Below are positions 10,337 through 18,905 of a DNA stretch of 64,000 bases, in pieces; the stretch's first letter is position 1, and every line of letters begins with the position of its first letter. Position numbers and translations under genes: made by a program. Location of the stretch: contig NZ_JAEQMU010000001.1 in the NCBI RefSeq assembly GCF_017908035.1, positions 62,001 through 126,000 of the forward strand, given 5' to 3'. The DNA is from Sphingobacterium tabacisoli. GTDB taxonomy: Bacteria > Bacteroidota > Bacteroidia > Sphingobacteriales > Sphingobacteriaceae. Under the pieces are notes generated by a model that did no database searches, was not told the DNA's origin, and worked only from the letters and a program-made list of their open reading frames with translations.

Positions 10337-11041
10337 TTAATTGTCTATAGACCAGCTAGGAAGGTAGCGTAAAAAAGACATTATTTTTTCTTTATAGACA
10401 TCTTTGTTTAGTTCGTAATAATAGGCACCTTTTTTAGAGCTTTCTTTATCTTTTTCATCCAATTTATGCAATAAACCTGACGCTAGTAATTTTCGGCTAA
10501 AGTTGCGTTTGTCCACTGTGGTGTTATAAACACTTTCATATAAAAAGAAAATCTGAGGAATAGTGAATTTTTCTGGTAAAAGCTCAAAGAGGATAGGATA
10601 GAGCGCTGCCTTCATCTTGAGTTTATGTTGGGCTGTTTCGATCATCTTATTGTGATCGAAGATGAGATTTGGGTATTCATCCAAAGGAAACCATCTTGCT
10701 TCATACTCTTTGGTAATAGTCTGCCTGTATTTATTAATATCTATAAGCGCAAAATAGGTGATGCTAATAACTCTTCCGTTGCTTTCACGCTCAGGGAGCC
10801 CAAATACACCACTTTCTTCCATATACAGGTTTTGTAGTCCTGTTAGTTTTTTTAGAATACGTGTCGCAGCGTCATAAGGACTTTCATTCGGTTGAACAAA
10901 ACCTCCCATCAAACTCCACTTATTGATTTCGGGTTCGAAGCCCCTTTTGATTAATAGTACTTCTAAAGATTCGCCATTGAAGCCAAAAATTATGCAGTCG
11001 ACTGCGAGCAATACTTTGGGTTCATTTTTGTAAAAATTCAT
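10337..11041 (-). CDS. araR: Nudix-family transcriptional regulator of arabinose use (AraR-like)
   Basis: DNA-binding regulator of 234 residues, N-terminal Nudix domain (about 1-150) plus C-terminal NrtR-type winged helix (about 155-230). The Nudix box at residues 47-69 has lost its catalysis: the REUxEE core reads R-I-L-K-K-L, so none of the three metal-binding glutamates remains and the domain should be a ligand sensor only. Nudix-type AraR repressors that respond to L-arabinose are known in Bacteroides. This gene is divergent from araB across a 256-bp region, so assignment as AraR is well supported by context, though the effector is not shown here. Confidence 0.85.
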   Translation of the reverse strand: MNFYKNEPKVLLAVDCIIFGFNGESLEVLLIKRGFEPEINKWSLMGGFVQPNESPYDAATRILKKLTGLQNLYMEESGVFGLPERESNGRVISITYFALIDINKYRQTITKEYEARWFPLDEYPNLIFDHNKMIETAQHKLKMKAALYPILFELLPEKFTIPQIFFLYESVYNTTVDKRNFSRKLLASGLLHKLDEKDKESSKKGAYYYELNKDVYKEKIMSFLRYLPSWSIDN

Positions 11042-11297
11042 TTCGCTTTTCAGATTTGTTTTATCCCTATATCTACATCAATTTGGTGTAAGCTACACAT
11101 GATATAATTATTAAAGGTAGTCATTGTTGAGTGTAGTGGATGTTACTATTTTAGCATTTTATGGTTGATAATTAACATAAGTTTTATTTTCTATTAAATA
11201 ACTGTTACTTTGACACTATATCATTTTGAAGCTCAAAATTGTTCTCCAATGGTTTCGTCATGATGTGTTTTTTTTATTATAAACCATAGTTTGTCAA
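11042..11297 (+). promoter_or_regulatory. araR-araB divergent control region
   Basis: This non-coding stretch holds the promoters of araR and the araBDA operon. An interrupted palindrome TTATG-N12-CATAA at 11159-11180 is a candidate AraR operator. Just downstream, TTACTTTG at 11205-11212 is one base from the Bacteroidota -7 consensus TANNTTTG. The heptamer TGTTACT occurs twice, in 11139-11147 and 11203-11209. No operator consensus was available to compare, so these are candidates only. Confidence 0.4.
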
Positions 11298-12932
11298 ATG
11301 AATAAAAAGTATGTGATAGGTGTTGATTATGGCACAGATTCAGTAAGGTCCATTATTGTAGATACTTCAAATGGGGAAGAGCTAGCTTCTTCGGTTTTTA
11401 ACTATCCAAGGTGGAAGAAAGGGTTGTATTCCAATCCTTCTTTAAATCAATTTAGACAGCATCCGTTAGATTATATCGAAGGGTTAGAAAAGACCATTCA
11501 AGAATGTGTAGCTAAGATAGGAAAAAAAGAAGCTGCTAATGTCGTTGGGATATCAGTTGATACTACTGGGTCTACGCCAGTAGCTGTAGATAAATCGGGT
11601 ACACCTCTGGCATTAAAAAGTGAGTTTGGAGAAAACCCAAATGCGATGTTTATCCTATGGAAAGATCATACCGCAGTAAACGAAGCTAGCGAGATTAATG
11701 CGTATGCTGCTCTTCAGGAGATCGATTATCTAAAGTATGTTGGAGGAGTTTACTCCTCAGAATGGTTTTGGTCTAAGATTCTTCGAATCTATCGTATCGA
11801 TGAGCAAGTAAGAAATGCAGCATATACCTGGGTCGAACACTGCGACTGGATTCCATTTTTATTAACTGGCGGTAACGACGTCACTCAGCTTAAAAGAAGT
11901 GTCTGTGCTGCTGGGCATAAAGGGCTTTGGGCGGAGGAATTTGGAGGATATCCTCCTGACGGATTTTTCAATGGCCTAGATCCTTTACTTGCTGGAGAGG
12001 TTGATCGCCTAGGAAAAGAAGCTTTTGCTGCGGATACTACTGTTGGATCATTGTCTGCGAGTTGGGCAGATCGTTTGGACTTAAACACAGACGTAAAAAT
12101 CGGTGTAGGCGCTTTTGATGCGCATATGGGAGCTGTGGGTGGACAGATAGAGCCGTTTTATTTAAGTAAAGTGATGGGAACTTCTACCTGCGATATTATG
12201 GTCGCTCCAGGTGATTTTGATATAGAAGTAAAAGGCATATGCGGACAGGTGAATGGCTCTGTTGTTCCTGGGATGGTAGGTCTAGAGGCTGGTCAATCTG
12301 CATTTGGTGACGCCTATGCGTGGTTTAAGAATATATTGATGTGGCCTGTTAAAAATCTTTTTGATGATGCTAACCTCATCGCCGAAGCCGAACAGCGGAT
12401 AATTGTAAAGTTGAGTGAACAAGCGGCAGTAATCGAACCGGAAGTAAACCATCCTATTGCCATTGATTGGCTTAATGGAAGAAGAACTCCTTATGCAAAT
12501 CAAAATCTTAAGGCTGCTTTTTTCGATGTCAATATTTCGACGGATGCAGTATTGCTGTATCGGGCGGTCGTGGAGTCAACCTGTTTTGGGGCAAAAAAGA
12601 TTGCAGATTGTTTTGTCGATCAAGGGGTTGATATTCGTGGCGTTATAGGTTTGGGAGGTGTCGCTAAAAAGTCACCATTCGTAATGCAAATGTTGGCTGA
12701 TATACTGAATATGCCAATTAAAATACACCGGTCGGAGCAGACATGTGCTTTAGGAGCAGCTATGTTTGCATCCGTAGTAGGAGGTGTTTACCCCTCGATA
12801 GAGGACGCTATGAGTGGTATGGGACAAGGATTTGATACAATTTATAAGCCCAATCAACACCGCGTATCTGTTTATGCTAAGCGCTATGACTGCTATAAAA
12901 ATAGAGCTGAGTTATTGGAGAATGATTTATAA
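11298..12932 (+). CDS. araB: Ribulokinase
   Basis: Phosphorylates L-ribulose to L-ribulose 5-phosphate in the cytoplasm, the second step of L-arabinose catabolism. The 544-residue FGGY-family kinase shows the N-terminal phosphate loop GVDYGTDSVRS, the sugar-binding segment around GAFDAHMGAVGG, the MGTSTCDIM segment and the C-terminal GLGGVAKKSPFVMQ block. Length matches ribulokinase. It heads the araB-araD-araA-transporter-galM operon with 11 bases to araD. Confidence 0.96.
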   Translation: MNKKYVIGVDYGTDSVRSIIVDTSNGEELASSVFNYPRWKKGLYSNPSLNQFRQHPLDYIEGLEKTIQECVAKIGKKEAANVVGISVDTTGSTPVAVDKSGTPLALKSEFGENPNAMFILWKDHTAVNEASEINAYAALQEIDYLKYVGGVYSSEWFWSKILRIYRIDEQVRNAAYTWVEHCDWIPFLLTGGNDVTQLKRSVCAAGHKGLWAEEFGGYPPDGFFNGLDPLLAGEVDRLGKEAFAADTTVGSLSASWADRLDLNTDVKIGVGAFDAHMGAVGGQIEPFYLSKVMGTSTCDIMVAPGDFDIEVKGICGQVNGSVVPGMVGLEAGQSAFGDAYAWFKNILMWPVKNLFDDANLIAEAEQRIIVKLSEQAAVIEPEVNHPIAIDWLNGRRTPYANQNLKAAFFDVNISTDAVLLYRAVVESTCFGAKKIADCFVDQGVDIRGVIGLGGVAKKSPFVMQMLADILNMPIKIHRSEQTCALGAAMFASVVGGVYPSIEDAMSGMGQGFDTIYKPNQHRVSVYAKRYDCYKNRAELLENDL

Positions 12933-12943
12933 TCACAAAAGGT

Positions 12944-13636
12944 ATGTACGCAAAAATAAAGCAAGAGGCATATGAAGCCAATATGGAATTGCCAAAGTTA
13001 GGACTGGTACTTTTTACATTTGGGAATGTTTCTGTCGTCGATCGAGAAAAACAGGTTTTTGCAATTAAACCAAGTGGAGTTTCATATGATCTCCTTAAGG
13101 CGGAGGATATGGTCATCGTTGATTTCGATGCTAATGTTATCGAAGGAGATCTTCGACCATCATCGGATACCAAGACTCATGCTGTTCTGTACAAGGAATG
13201 GAATGAGATCGGTTCCATTGTACATACGCACTCGGCATATGGTACAGCTTGGGCACAGAGTAACCGAGACATTCCAATATATGGAACTACACATGCCGAT
13301 CACCTGACGGTTGATATTCCCTGTGCACCTCCAATGGCTGATGAAATGATTGCAGGCAATTATGAACATCAGACAGGTTACCAGATTATTAACCACTTTG
13401 AAGAGAATAATCTGGACTATAGAGCGATTGAAATGGTTTTAGTAGGAAATCATGCCCCTTTTACTTGGGGTAAGAATGGGCAAAAGGCTGTTTACAACGC
13501 CGCAGTATTGGAGTACGTAGCAAAGATGGCACTTTTGTCGGAACAGATAAACCCCGATATCAAACGAATGAAGGAATCGTTAATAAAGAAACATTATGAT
13601 CGCAAGCATGGTAATAATGCCTACTACGGACAATAA
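12944..13636 (+). CDS. araD: L-ribulose-5-phosphate 4-epimerase
   Basis: Converts L-ribulose 5-phosphate to D-xylulose 5-phosphate, delivering arabinose carbon to the pentose phosphate pathway. The 230-residue class II aldolase-fold protein has the zinc ligands in THSAYGTAWAQ (paired His) and GNHAPFTWGK, the acid-base region around TTHADH, and phosphate-binding FGNVSV near the N-terminus. Length equals the family norm. It sits between araB and araA in the same operon. Confidence 0.96.
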   Translation: MYAKIKQEAYEANMELPKLGLVLFTFGNVSVVDREKQVFAIKPSGVSYDLLKAEDMVIVDFDANVIEGDLRPSSDTKTHAVLYKEWNEIGSIVHTHSAYGTAWAQSNRDIPIYGTTHADHLTVDIPCAPPMADEMIAGNYEHQTGYQIINHFEENNLDYRAIEMVLVGNHAPFTWGKNGQKAVYNAAVLEYVAKMALLSEQINPDIKRMKESLIKKHYDRKHGNNAYYGQ

Positions 13637-13677
13637 GATTAAAGAACAGAACGATTAGAAAACTATAAATAGAAAAA

Positions 13678-15177
13678 ATGTCTACATTGAAAAATTTTGA
13701 AGTTTGGTTCATCACTGGGAGCCAGGATTTATACGGAGCAGAAACATTAAGAAAGGTCGCAGAACACGCCAAAGAAATAAGCGCTTATCTTGATGCACAT
13801 GCAAAAATTACAGTTCAGGTTGTATTTAAGCCTATTGTTAAAAATACAGAGGAGATTTATCAGACCATTGCAGCAGCCAATACGGATGAGAATTGTATAG
13901 GACTGATTACCTGGATGCATACATTCTCACCAGCCAAGATGTGGATCAGAGGATTACAGATCTTAAAAAAGCCTTTATTGCATTTGCATACGCAATATAA
14001 TCAGGACATTCCTTGGACATCGATGGATATGGACTTTATGAACTTAAACCAAAGTGCACATGGTGACCGCGAATTTGGCTTTATTGTATCTCGGATGCGT
14101 ATTGGACGTAAAGTCGTGACTGGACATTGGAAAGATGAAGAAGTGATCGAACGTATCAATGTCTGGTCGAGGGCAGCAGCAGCATGGCACGATTGGCAAG
14201 GAGCGAAGTTTGTTCGTTTTGGAGATAATATGCGATATGTAGCTGTTACAGAAGGGGATAAGGTTGAGGCGGAGATTAGATTTGGATTTGCTGTTAATAC
14301 ACATGGTATCGGAGACCTTGTTGCCGAAATTGATACAATTTCTGATGAAGCCGTCAAAAATCTATTGGCGGTGTATGAATCAGAATATGATCTATCGGAT
14401 GATGTCCAAGCAGGTGGAAAGAATCGACAGCAGGTATATGACGCTGCAAAAATTGAGTTAGGGTTGAAGTCTTTCCTGGAAAAAGGTGGCTATAAAGGAT
14501 TTACAGATACGTTTGAAGATTTGCACGGTATGCCTCAGTTGCCAGGTCTGGCCGTACAGCGTTTGATGGCAGAGGGGTATGGATTTGCAGGAGAGGGCGA
14601 CTGGAAAACTCCAGCTATCGTACGAGCTTGTAAGGTAATGGCTACAGGGTACGAAGGTGCTAATGCATTTATGGAAGATTATACCTACCACTTCGATCCA
14701 CAAAACCCGATGGTATTGGGTTCGCATATGTTGGAGGTTGATGCATCTCTGGCGGTGGATAGACCGCGGTTGGAAGTCCATCCGTTGGGTATAGGCGGCA
14801 AGTCCGATCCGGCACGTTTAGTATTCAATGCAAAAGGTGGACCATCATTGAATGCCGCTTTGGTAGATATGGGCGATCGCTTTAGATTGGTTGTTAATAC
14901 CGTAGAAGGTGTTGATGTTGAACAGGAATTGCCTAATTTACCTGTAGCTCGTGTATTATGGAAGCCACAGCCCGATATGAAGACAGCATGTTCAGCTTGG
15001 ATTTATGCAGGAGGAGCTCATCATACCGTGTATAGTCAAAATCTTACGACAGAATACTTACAAGATTTCGCACGAATTGCTGATTTAGAGTTTGTGCTTA
15101 TTGATGAGAAAACGAAGATAGATCAATTCGAAAAAGAATTGAAATGGAGCGAGATATCTTATAAATTGCAATCCTGA
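13678..15177 (+). CDS. araA: L-arabinose isomerase
   Basis: Interconverts L-arabinose and L-ribulose, the first catabolic step. The 499-residue protein carries the manganese ligands and catalytic residues in the expected order: Glu in YGFAGEGDWK, Glu in FMEDYTYHF, His in GSHMLEVD and the C-terminal His in GGAHHTVYSQ. The N-terminal FWFITGSQDLYGAE-type motif is present as VWFITGSQDLYG. It is third in the araBDA order, 41 bases after araD, followed 19 bases later by the transporter gene. Confidence 0.97.
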   Translation: MSTLKNFEVWFITGSQDLYGAETLRKVAEHAKEISAYLDAHAKITVQVVFKPIVKNTEEIYQTIAAANTDENCIGLITWMHTFSPAKMWIRGLQILKKPLLHLHTQYNQDIPWTSMDMDFMNLNQSAHGDREFGFIVSRMRIGRKVVTGHWKDEEVIERINVWSRAAAAWHDWQGAKFVRFGDNMRYVAVTEGDKVEAEIRFGFAVNTHGIGDLVAEIDTISDEAVKNLLAVYESEYDLSDDVQAGGKNRQQVYDAAKIELGLKSFLEKGGYKGFTDTFEDLHGMPQLPGLAVQRLMAEGYGFAGEGDWKTPAIVRACKVMATGYEGANAFMEDYTYHFDPQNPMVLGSHMLEVDASLAVDRPRLEVHPLGIGGKSDPARLVFNAKGGPSLNAALVDMGDRFRLVVNTVEGVDVEQELPNLPVARVLWKPQPDMKTACSAWIYAGGAHHTVYSQNLTTEYLQDFARIADLEFVLIDEKTKIDQFEKELKWSEISYKLQS

Positions 15178-15196
15178 TCACTATAATTCTTAAATC

Positions 15197-16894
15197 ATGG
15201 AAAAGTTCTCGACAATCGACTATCTGATCTTTGTAGTCTATTTTATTTTGGTAGCCGGTTACGGTCTTTGGATCTATTATAAACACAAAAAGAAATCTGA
15301 AAGCAGTAATGATTATTTTCTGGCGGAAGGAACATTGACCTGGTGGGCTATAGGTGCATCGCTGATTGCATCCAATATTTCTGCCGAGCAATTTATAGGG
15401 ATGAGTGGTAATGGATTTACCGTCGGGATAGCTGTTGCCGCTTATGAATGGATAGCAGCTATTGCCTTGATTATTGTCGCTGTATGGTTTATACCAGTTT
15501 ATCTGAAAAATAAGATATTCACGATGCCGCAGTTTCTTAAACAACGGTACAACGAGACTACAGCTCTTATTATGGCTGTTTTCTGGCTCTTTTTATACGT
15601 TTTTATTAATCTTACTTCTATTCTTTACCTCGGATCTATTGCAATATCAAATCTTGGTGGGGGAGCGTATTTTCACATAATAATGGTTGCATTGGCTGTA
15701 TTCTCTATTATTATTACGCTCGGAGGTATGCGTGTGATTGGTTTTACAGATGTGATTCAGGTGGTTGTTTTAATAATTGGAGGGCTGGCAACGACCTATG
15801 TTGCATTAACATTAGTATCTGAACATTTCGGACTTGGTAAAGACGCTTTAGCCGGATTTACTCAACTGGTAAAAGACTCTCCTAAACATTTTGAGCTGAT
15901 TGTAGATAAGCCAACCGAGAATAGTACACAAGAAGAAATCAATAAGTATCTCATGTTACCCGGAATAGGAATGTATCTTGCTGGTATCTGGATCGTGAAT
16001 CTTAACTATTGGGGATGTAATCAGTATATTACGCAACGCGCGTTGGGTGCTGATCTTAAAACCGCTAGAACTGGTATTTTGTTTGCTGGTTTCTTAAAGA
16101 TTTTGATGCCCGTTATTGTTATGTTGCCGGGTATTGCAGCATATGTACTTTATAAAAATGGAGCATTACAATCGGAGATGGCTCCTGGAGGTAATTTTAA
16201 TCCTGACAACGCATATTCTGCTATTTTGGGATTTTTACCAAATGGAATGAAGGGGCTTTCGTTAGCAGCATTAACGGCAGCAATCGTAGCTTCTTTAGCT
16301 GGAAAGGCAAATAGTATAGCGACTATCTTTACAATGGACATTTACCATCGTTATATGGATAAGCAAGCTTCTGATAAAAAGCTAATCCGTGTAGGTAAAA
16401 TCACCATTGTTCTTTCTATTCTTGTTTCGTTATTCTTTACATGGGATGATTTGCTTGGGATAGGTAGTGCTGGTGGTTTTACTTTTATTCAGAAATACAC
16501 CGGTTTCATTTCTCCAGGGGTATTTGCCATGTTCTTGTTGGGTATGTTTTGGAAACGTACGACTGGCGCAGCAGCGATAACTGGGCTTTTGACTGGGTTC
16601 TTGATGTCTGTTTTGTTTAATAATTATGCACCGGCCTGGTTTGGTAACGAGACTTGGCTTTATACCGCTTACCCGAATGCACAAGGAGGATACGAAATAC
16701 CATTTCAGATTTGTATGGGATTAGCATTTTTGTTCACCATGATCGCGATGATTGTTGTGAGCCTGGCCGGACCAAAGGTAAACCCTAAAGCATTAGAGTT
16801 GGATAAAAAAATGTTTAAGGTCGAACCTTCAATCTTAGTATTAATTGTGATTACGATTTTAGTAGTTGGTGCACTTTATGTGAAATTCTGGTAA
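15197..16894 (+). CDS. Sodium/solute symporter (SSS family), probable L-arabinose importer
   Basis: Inner-membrane symporter of 565 residues with about 14 hydrophobic segments. SSS (SLC5/SGLT-like) features include the N-terminal FVVYFILVAGYGLW helix, the ASLIASNISAEQFIGMSG segment with the sodium-binding region, NYWGCNQYITQRALGA, and LAALTAAIVASLAGKANS. It lies inside the arabinose operon, which makes L-arabinose the likely sugar; proton or sodium coupling and exact substrate are inferred from family and context. Confidence 0.9.
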   Translation: MEKFSTIDYLIFVVYFILVAGYGLWIYYKHKKKSESSNDYFLAEGTLTWWAIGASLIASNISAEQFIGMSGNGFTVGIAVAAYEWIAAIALIIVAVWFIPVYLKNKIFTMPQFLKQRYNETTALIMAVFWLFLYVFINLTSILYLGSIAISNLGGGAYFHIIMVALAVFSIIITLGGMRVIGFTDVIQVVVLIIGGLATTYVALTLVSEHFGLGKDALAGFTQLVKDSPKHFELIVDKPTENSTQEEINKYLMLPGIGMYLAGIWIVNLNYWGCNQYITQRALGADLKTARTGILFAGFLKILMPVIVMLPGIAAYVLYKNGALQSEMAPGGNFNPDNAYSAILGFLPNGMKGLSLAALTAAIVASLAGKANSIATIFTMDIYHRYMDKQASDKKLIRVGKITIVLSILVSLFFTWDDLLGIGSAGGFTFIQKYTGFISPGVFAMFLLGMFWKRTTGAAAITGLLTGFLMSVLFNNYAPAWFGNETWLYTAYPNAQGGYEIPFQICMGLAFLFTMIAMIVVSLAGPKVNPKALELDKKMFKVEPSILVLIVITILVVGALYVKFW

Positions 16895-16910
16895 TGCACA
16901 AACACCCATG

Positions 16911-16975
16911 AGTTCGTCAGCTGGCGGATGATCATTAAAAAAACAAATCGATCCGCCAGCTGGCGGATCATGAAA
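16911..16975. repeat. Paired CAGCTGGCGGAT palindromic repeats
   Basis: Between the transporter and the epimerase genes lie two copies of a GC-rich element. The second (16950-16969) is a perfect 20-bp palindrome around CCGCCAGCTGGCGG. The first (about 16914-16930) is an imperfect version. GCTGGCGGAT and ATCCGCCAGC can also pair across both copies as one large hairpin. Dispersed palindromes of this kind are typical of this bacterial group; it may stabilise the upstream mRNA or act as a partial terminator. Confidence 0.75.
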
Positions 16976-16988
16976 TAATTATATACAT

Positions 16989-18143
16989 ATGAAATATATG
17001 AATAGAAAGTTAGTAACGGTATGTTTAATTGCAATAGCATTAGGATACGCTTGTAGTAATAGCACGCATAAAGCAAAAGATAATTCTTCAGATGCCGTAC
17101 TGTCTGTGCCTAGTTTTGATGGAGAGATAGATGGACAGGTCGTTCGTTTGTATCAGATTAAAAATGACAAAATACAGGTATCACTTACAAATTATGGCGC
17201 GAGATTGGTTTCATTGAATGTGCCGGATAGAGTGGGAGAGCCTGTGGATGTTATCTTGGGATATGATTCGGCAAAGGAATTTAAAGATAATGCGTCTAAC
17301 TTCTATGGAGCAGTAGTAGGGAGATATGGCAATCGCATCGGAAATGCCACGTTCACTATCGATGGTACAAGTTATCAATTGGAGAAGAATGACGGACAGA
17401 ATTCATTGCACGGAGGTAAAAATGGCCTCTATGATAAAGTATGGGAGGTTAAAGATACGTCATCTACATCGATCACATTCTTTTATAGATCTCCGGATGG
17501 TGAGGCAGGATACTCGGGCAATGTGGATATCCAGGTGACCTATTCTGTTAATCCAGAAGGAGGATTGCTCGTTGATTATCAGGCTGAAACAGATAAGAAG
17601 ACGGTGCTGAATTTAACCAGTCACGGTTATTTTAATCTCAATGGTGCTGGAGATTCGACTATTCTCGATCATGAGTTATGGATTGATGCAAATAGTATCA
17701 CAGAGGTGAATGATAATCTGATTCCAACAGGCCAGTCTCTAAGCGTCAAAGGTACGGCTTTTGACTTTACTAAATCTAAGTTGATTGGAAAAGATATTGA
17801 TCAAGCTGATAAGCAGCTGCGTGTCGGGAAAGGATATGATCATAATTTTCAGTTGAATAAAAGTGATGGCTTTAAAGAAGTTGCTAAAGTCTATTCTCCA
17901 AAGACTGGAATAGAAATGTCCGTAGTAACCACCGAACCTGGACTACAGTTTTACAGCGGTAATTTCATGACAAAGGATGATGCAAAAGGTAAAGGAGGTA
18001 AGTCATATCCATTTCGTTCTGCATTTTGTTTAGAGACGCAGCATTACCCTGACGGTCCAAACCATTCTTCTTTTCCTTCTACTGTTGTGAATCCAGGAGA
18101 TATATATCGTACTAAAACAGAGTATAGGTTCTCTGTAAAATAA
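16989..18143 (+). CDS. galM: Aldose 1-epimerase lipoprotein
   Basis: Mutarotase interconverting alpha and beta anomers of aldoses, here likely arabinose in the periplasm. The 384-residue product has a lipoprotein signal (LGYAC lipobox near residue 22), then the galactose-mutarotase beta-sandwich. Family residues are visible in GRYGNRIGNATF, NSLHGGKNGLYDKVW, LNLTSHGYFNLNG (catalytic His) and a C-terminal LETQHYPDGPN segment. ATG codons at 16989 and 16998 are both possible starts. It is the last gene of the arabinose operon, before a terminator hairpin. Confidence 0.93.
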   Translation: MKYMNRKLVTVCLIAIALGYACSNSTHKAKDNSSDAVLSVPSFDGEIDGQVVRLYQIKNDKIQVSLTNYGARLVSLNVPDRVGEPVDVILGYDSAKEFKDNASNFYGAVVGRYGNRIGNATFTIDGTSYQLEKNDGQNSLHGGKNGLYDKVWEVKDTSSTSITFFYRSPDGEAGYSGNVDIQVTYSVNPEGGLLVDYQAETDKKTVLNLTSHGYFNLNGAGDSTILDHELWIDANSITEVNDNLIPTGQSLSVKGTAFDFTKSKLIGKDIDQADKQLRVGKGYDHNFQLNKSDGFKEVAKVYSPKTGIEMSVVTTEPGLQFYSGNFMTKDDAKGKGGKSYPFRSAFCLETQHYPDGPNHSSFPSTVVNPGDIYRTKTEYRFSVK

Positions 18144-18169
18144 TACGGTTATAAGGGTTATGCGTTTCT

Positions 18170-18220
18170 GGTCATCATATTCTTGTCTCTGTCAAGTGAT
18201 ATGATGGCCAAATTTTTTAT
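18170..18220 (+). terminator. Terminator of the arabinose operon
   Basis: An 11-bp stem (18170-18180 with 18199-18209, one G-U pair) is followed by AAATTTTTTAT. Confidence 0.8.
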
Positions 18221-18253
18221 AGAAAAGGAAATATCACTGTACAGCAGGTGGAG

Positions 18254-18865
18254 ATGAAATTAGCATATTATATGTTTCTAGATACTGAAACGTCGGACAA
18301 GATCTTGGATAAAGATTTCAGCTCGGACGAGGAGGGCAGATTGCCTTATCTTGTACAGTTGTCTTGGCTAATCTGCGATGAGAATAGAAAGGAAATAAAG
18401 CGAACTAATTACTATGTTAACGAGAAGGATTTTAGCAGTTCAAAATGTGCCTTAAAAATACACGGGATTGAAGACTACTTTAGACAGCTCAACGGATTTT
18501 CCAGAAAAGAAGTGATGCGCGGTTTGGTAGATGATATCCAACGTTATAAGCCTTTGATTGTATGCCACTGTAAGGCTTTTGATTTGCAGATTATTAAAGT
18601 CGAATTAGAACGTGCTGATATCAAGTATGATATAGATCTAGCACCTGTGTTTTGTACAATGGAGGCGACTCGAAGTCTAGCAGGAAGTATACAGGATCGA
18701 TATTTTCGCCTTGATGAGCTTTACGCCATACTTTTTTATAAGAAAATACAGCATCATCATGATGCTCTTGCGGATGCGCAGGCTACAGCAGCTTGTTTTT
18801 TTGAACTTTTGGGTAGCGGATTTATTACGGAGCAAACTATTTTAAAACAATTACATAAGAAGTAA
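18254..18865 (+). CDS. DnaQ-like 3'-5' exonuclease
   Basis: DEDDh-type exonuclease of about 203 residues, likely acting on single-stranded DNA or RNA ends. Visible motifs are FLDTETSD (ExoI, D-x-E), CHCKAFDLQ (ExoII Asp) and HHDALADAQAT (ExoIII His and Asp). I prefer the ATG at 18254 over a GTG at 18248, because GGTGGAG just upstream can act as a ribosome site. The gene is 40 bases ahead of the CBS/DUF294 gene; an exonuclease beside a DUF294 protein is a recurrent pairing, so the two may act together. Confidence 0.85.
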   Translation: MKLAYYMFLDTETSDKILDKDFSSDEEGRLPYLVQLSWLICDENRKEIKRTNYYVNEKDFSSSKCALKIHGIEDYFRQLNGFSRKEVMRGLVDDIQRYKPLIVCHCKAFDLQIIKVELERADIKYDIDLAPVFCTMEATRSLAGSIQDRYFRLDELYAILFYKKIQHHHDALADAQATAACFFELLGSGFITEQTILKQLHKK

Positions 18866-18905
18866 ACTTTTCTAGTGAGAATAGTGGCTTATTTATTAAT
18901 ATGTT

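Noticed and set aside
10930..10950. GGTTCGAA-like motif suggesting a tRNA T-arm
   Set aside because: It is within the araR coding sequence, and no cloverleaf can be drawn around it.
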